A stretch of DNA of 64,000 nt from Bosea vestrisii (GTDB taxonomy: Bacteria > Pseudomonadota > Alphaproteobacteria > Rhizobiales > Beijerinckiaceae), in assembly GCF_030144325.1 (NCBI RefSeq), contig NZ_CP126308.1:186001-250000 (forward strand), read 5' to 3'. This document shows, one piece after another, positions 61,102-64,000 of this stretch. The notes below the pieces were generated by a model. It did no database searches. It was not told where the DNA came from and worked only from the letters and a program-made list of their open reading frames with translations. The first letter of the stretch is position 1. Each line of letters opens with the position of its first letter. The position numbers and the translations under genes were made by a program.

Positions 61102-62622
61102 ATGATCCCGCCCGAGACCGTTCCACTGCTGGCGCTGCGCGGCTTCTCCAAGTCGTTCGCCGGCGTGAACGCGCTGGACGGCGTCGACTTCACGCTGCAG
61201 AGCGGCGAAATCCATGCCTTGCTGGGCGAGAACGGCGCGGGAAAGTCTACGCTGATCAAGACGATGACCGGCGTCGTCGCGCGCGATGCCGGCACGATGC
61301 AACTTGACGGCGTGGAGATTGCTCCCCGTTCGACCGGCGAGGCGACGAAGGCGGGCATCGCCACTGTCTATCAGGAGGTCAATCTCGCGCCGAACCTGTC
61401 GGTGGCGCAAAATCTCTTCCTGGGTCGTCAGCCGACACGCTTCGGTCTGGTCCGCGAAGGCGAGATGCGTCGCCGGGCCCGGGCGCTGCTCGCCGAATTC
61501 GACCTCGGCATCGACGTCGCCGTGCCGCTGGAGAGCTATTCAGTCGCGATCCAGCATATTGTCGCCATTGCGCGTGCGGTCGATCTCTCGGCGCGCGTCC
61601 TCATCCTCGACGAACCGACGGCGAGCCTGGACGCGCACGAGGTCGCGATCCTGTTCGCAGTCATGCGTCAGCTCGCGGCGCGCGGCATAGGCATCATCTT
61701 CGTGACCCATTTCCTGGATCAGGTCTATGCGATCTGCGACCGGATCACCGTCCTGCGCAATGGCAGGCTCGCGGCCTCGGCCGCCACCGCGGAACTGCCG
61801 CGCATGGAGCTCGTCCAGACGATGCTCGGGCGCGAGTTGCGCGAGGCGACGGCCGCGCGTCCGGTATCGGCACCGCGCGAGAGCGAACCGGTCGCAATCT
61901 TCCGCGGCTTCGGCAAGGCCGGCTATGTCGAGCCTTTCGATCTGACCTTGCGGGCCGGCCATGTCGTCGGGCTCGCCGGCCTGCTGGGCTCCGGTCGCAC
62001 CGAGACCACCCGTCTCGTCTTCGGCGCCGAGCGCGCCGACAGCGGCAGCGTGACCGCCCGAGGGCAGAAGGTCACGCTCCATTCGCCGCGCCAGGCGATG
62101 CGGCTCGGCTTCGGCTACTGTCCGGAGGAGCGCAAGACCGAGGGTATCGTCGCCGAGCTGACCGTGCGCGAGAATATCGTGCTCGCCCTGCAGGCCAGAC
62201 GCGGCGTGCTGCGTCCGCTCTCGCACCGCGAGCAGGACGAGATCGCCGGCCGCCTGATCCGGCTGCTCGACATCCGCCCGCCCGACCCGGAACGGCCGAT
62301 CGGCCTGCTCTCCGGTGGCAACCAGCAGAAGGCCCTGCTGGCGCGCTGGCTTGCGACGAAGCCTGCCATCCTCATCCTCGACGAGCCGACGCGCGGCATC
62401 GACGTCGGCGCCCATGCCGAGATCATCCACCTCATCCGCGCGCTCTGCGCCGAAGGCATGGCCCTGCTCGTTGCCTCGTCCGAGTTGGAGGAGATCGTCA
62501 CCTACGCCGACGAGATCGTGGTGCTCCGCGACCGGGCCCATGTCGCGCGGCTGGAGGGCGAGGCGGTGAGTGTGCCGACCATCCTGGCGGTGATCGCCGC
62601 CGAAGCTGCGAAGGCCGTCTGA
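61102..62622 (+). CDS. ytfR: Sugar ABC transporter ATP-binding protein (two ABC domains)
   Basis: This 506-aa protein has two ATPase domains in tandem, as in RbsA/MglA/YtfR. The first has Walker A GENGAGKST and Walker B LILDEPTASLD; its signature region is atypical (LESYSVAIQHIVAIARA). The second has a degenerate P-loop GLLGSGRTET, signature LLSGGNQQKALLARWL and ILDEPTRGIDVG. The start at MIPPETV has AGAGGTCGC upstream. Its TGA overlaps the next ATG (TGATG). It energises import through YtfT/YjfF. Confidence 0.93.
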   Translation: MIPPETVPLLALRGFSKSFAGVNALDGVDFTLQSGEIHALLGENGAGKSTLIKTMTGVVARDAGTMQLDGVEIAPRSTGEATKAGIATVYQEVNLAPNLSVAQNLFLGRQPTRFGLVREGEMRRRARALLAEFDLGIDVAVPLESYSVAIQHIVAIARAVDLSARVLILDEPTASLDAHEVAILFAVMRQLAARGIGIIFVTHFLDQVYAICDRITVLRNGRLAASAATAELPRMELVQTMLGRELREATAARPVSAPRESEPVAIFRGFGKAGYVEPFDLTLRAGHVVGLAGLLGSGRTETTRLVFGAERADSGSVTARGQKVTLHSPRQAMRLGFGYCPEERKTEGIVAELTVRENIVLALQARRGVLRPLSHREQDEIAGRLIRLLDIRPPDPERPIGLLSGGNQQKALLARWLATKPAILILDEPTRGIDVGAHAEIIHLIRALCAEGMALLVASSELEEIVTYADEIVVLRDRAHVARLEGEAVSVPTILAVIAAEAAKAV

Positions 62623-63620
62623 TGCCGCGCAAGGCCGTGTCGTTTGTCTTGCCGCGGCTTGGGATGCCGCAGATCGTCGCGCTGATCGTCATCTTTGCGA
62701 TCAACAGCTTCCTCTCGCCGCATTTCCTTGAGCTGCGGGTACAGGACGGCCGACTTTTCGGCAGTCTCGTCGATGTGTTCAACCGGGGCGCGCCGGTCGC
62801 CTTGCTGGCGCTCGGCATGGCGCCGATCATCGCCATGCGGGGCATCGACCTTTCAGTCGGCGCTGTCATGGCGATCGCCGGCGCTATCGCGGCGAGCCTG
62901 GCGGACAGCCATGCCCTGGGATTCGTCCTTGTTTGCGCGCTTGGCGCCGGCCTCATGTGCGGCCTGTGGAATGGGGTGCTCGTCGCGCTGCTCGGCATCC
63001 AGCCGATCGTGGCGACGCTCATCCTGATGGTGGCCGGGCGAGGAATCGCGCAACTCATCACCGAGGGGCGCATCGTCACCTTCGCCAACACCGATCTGGC
63101 CTGGCTCGGCAGCGGCTCGCTGCTGGGCTTGCCGACTCCGATCGTCCTGACACTCGCCATGCTGGTGCTGGCGCTGCTCGTCGTGCGCGGTTCCGCGCTC
63201 GGACTGCTGATCGAGGCGACCGGCGGCAATAGCCGGGCGAGCGCGTTGGCTGGCGTTGGCACCCGTGTCATCACCATCGCAATCTATGCCTGGTGCGGGC
63301 TCTGCGCCGCGCTCGCGGGAATCATCGCCGCGGCCGACATCATGGGAGCTGATGCCAACAATGCCGGCCTCTGGCTGGAGCTCGACGCCATCCTCGCGGT
63401 GGTGATCGGCGGCACCTCGCTGCTCGGCGGCCGCTTCAGCCTGGTCCTGGCGGTGCTGGGCGCCCTCATCATCCAGGCGATGAACACAGGCATCCTGTTG
63501 TCGGGCTTCCCACCGGAGATGAATCTCATCGTCAAGGCGATCGTGGTGCTGGCCGTGCTGCTCGCCCAGTCGCCGCGACTCACCGGCCTCGGCCTGCTGC
63601 TGTGGAGGCGGCGCCCGTGA
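62622..63620 (+). CDS. ytfT: Sugar ABC transporter permease
   Basis: This 332-aa permease of the BPD_transp_2 (RbsC) family has about eight to ten hydrophobic segments. The conserved cytoplasmic loop region is seen at GGNSRASALAGVGTRVITIA, and the family features IAMRGIDLSVGAVMAIAGAI and VIGGTSLLGGRFSLVLAVLG are present. TGATG overlap with ytfR and GTGA overlap with the next permease show tight coupling. It forms half of the inner-membrane channel. Confidence 0.92.
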   Translation: MPRKAVSFVLPRLGMPQIVALIVIFAINSFLSPHFLELRVQDGRLFGSLVDVFNRGAPVALLALGMAPIIAMRGIDLSVGAVMAIAGAIAASLADSHALGFVLVCALGAGLMCGLWNGVLVALLGIQPIVATLILMVAGRGIAQLITEGRIVTFANTDLAWLGSGSLLGLPTPIVLTLAMLVLALLVVRGSALGLLIEATGGNSRASALAGVGTRVITIAIYAWCGLCAALAGIIAAADIMGADANNAGLWLELDAILAVVIGGTSLLGGRFSLVLAVLGALIIQAMNTGILLSGFPPEMNLIVKAIVVLAVLLAQSPRLTGLGLLLWRRRP

Positions 63621-64000
63621 GCCGTTTCATGCCCGTGCTCGCCACGACGGTCGTATTCGCCGTCGGCTTCGCGATCTGCTCGCTGATCTATCCGAATTTC
63701 GCCTCGCCGCGGGTGGTGATGAACCTGCTCACCGACAACGCCTTCCTCGGCATCGTCGCGGTGGGCATAACCTTCGTCATCATCTCCGGCGGCATCGACC
63801 TCTCGGTCGGCTCGGTGATCGGGTTCACGACCGTCTTCCTCGCGCTCGCCATCGAGCGGGCCGGCATGCCGCCGCTGGCCGCCTTCGTCGTCGTCGTGCT
63901 GCTCTGTGCGCTGTTCGGCGCACTGATGGGCGCGGCGATCCAGTATTTCGAACTGCCCCCCTTCATCGTGACGCTGGCAGGCATGTTTCTGGCCCGGGGC
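63617..64000 (+). CDS. yjfF: Sugar ABC transporter permease, 3' end outside window
   Basis: The gene starts at GTG in a GTGA overlap. The 128 codons present include FVIISGGIDLSVGSVIGFTT and ELPPFIVTLAGMFLARG, matching YjfF, the second permease of the galactofuranose-type importer. The remaining 190 or so residues lie beyond the window. It pairs with YtfT as a heterodimeric channel. Confidence 0.9.
   Translation, partial: MSRFMPVLATTVVFAVGFAICSLIYPNFASPRVVMNLLTDNAFLGIVAVGITFVIISGGIDLSVGSVIGFTTVFLALAIERAGMPPLAAFVVVVLLCALFGALMGAAIQYFELPPFIVTLAGMFLARG

Noticed and set aside
1..64000. CRISPR array or rRNA operon
   Set aside because: No regularly spaced direct repeats and no conserved rRNA stretches were seen.

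Overview
The window is high-GC chromosomal DNA of a Gram-negative alphaproteobacterium, most likely Hyphomicrobiales (Bosea- or Methylobacterium-like). The genus is inference. The grounds are a MucR-type regulator, several amino-acid and sugar ABC importers, an MmgE/PrpD gene, and IS families common in that order.

Left part (1-20 kb) is mostly metabolic. It holds a TPR protein, a DUF2252 protein, an amino-acid ABC importer operon with an embedded aldo/keto reductase and no ATPase (2665-5922), and a mobile-element scar (6.1-9.5 kb). The scar contains an IS6-family remnant, a Tn3-type resolvase tail, an orphaned Xre/MbcA/ParS antitoxin whose RES toxin is cut by an intact IS3-family element, and the tail of an ornithine cyclodeaminase. 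Next come an M20 peptidase with a second, complete amino-acid ABC importer (9.9-14.0 kb), a LysR regulator divergent from an MmgE/PrpD gene, a Fic protein and MucR. Two 188-bp copies of a MITE-like element lie at 2363-2550 and 16709-16896, and a partial third copy interrupts the IS6 remnant.

The centre (20-56 kb) begins with a YhaN/YhaO-like ATPase and nuclease pair. It continues as a long accessory island bounded by tyrosine-integrase tails (25.6 and 27.0-27.5 kb) on one side and by serine-recombinase, IS110 and IS5 remnants (55.7-58.6 kb) on the other. The island is dense in proteins typical of bacterial conflict and programmed-death systems. These are a trypsin remnant with an I78-type inhibitor, a three-gene exported/membrane/trypsin-like operon, a 1237-residue protein ending in a PD-(D/E)xK-type nuclease domain, a caspase fused to a Ski2-like helicase with a small partner, a TIR-like/caspase/TIR group, and a caspase-MBL-caspase operon. 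That operon runs convergently into a lysis-like set: GH24 lysozyme, amidase, multi-TM protein, M23-like protein and SH3 protein. A third TIR protein follows. In total there are four caspase-fold proteins and three TIR or TIR-like proteins in about 18 kb.

The right end (59-64 kb) returns to the core genome: a glyoxalase-family gene, then a galactofuranose-type sugar importer operon (ytfQ, ytfR, ytfT and the start of yjfF), with a strong hairpin between the binding protein and ATPase genes.

The strongest candidates for an undescribed system are the caspase-helicase fusion with its 201-aa partner, and the caspase-MBL-caspase operon facing peptidoglycan hydrolases that lack signal peptides. Functions there are inferred from domain content and layout only.
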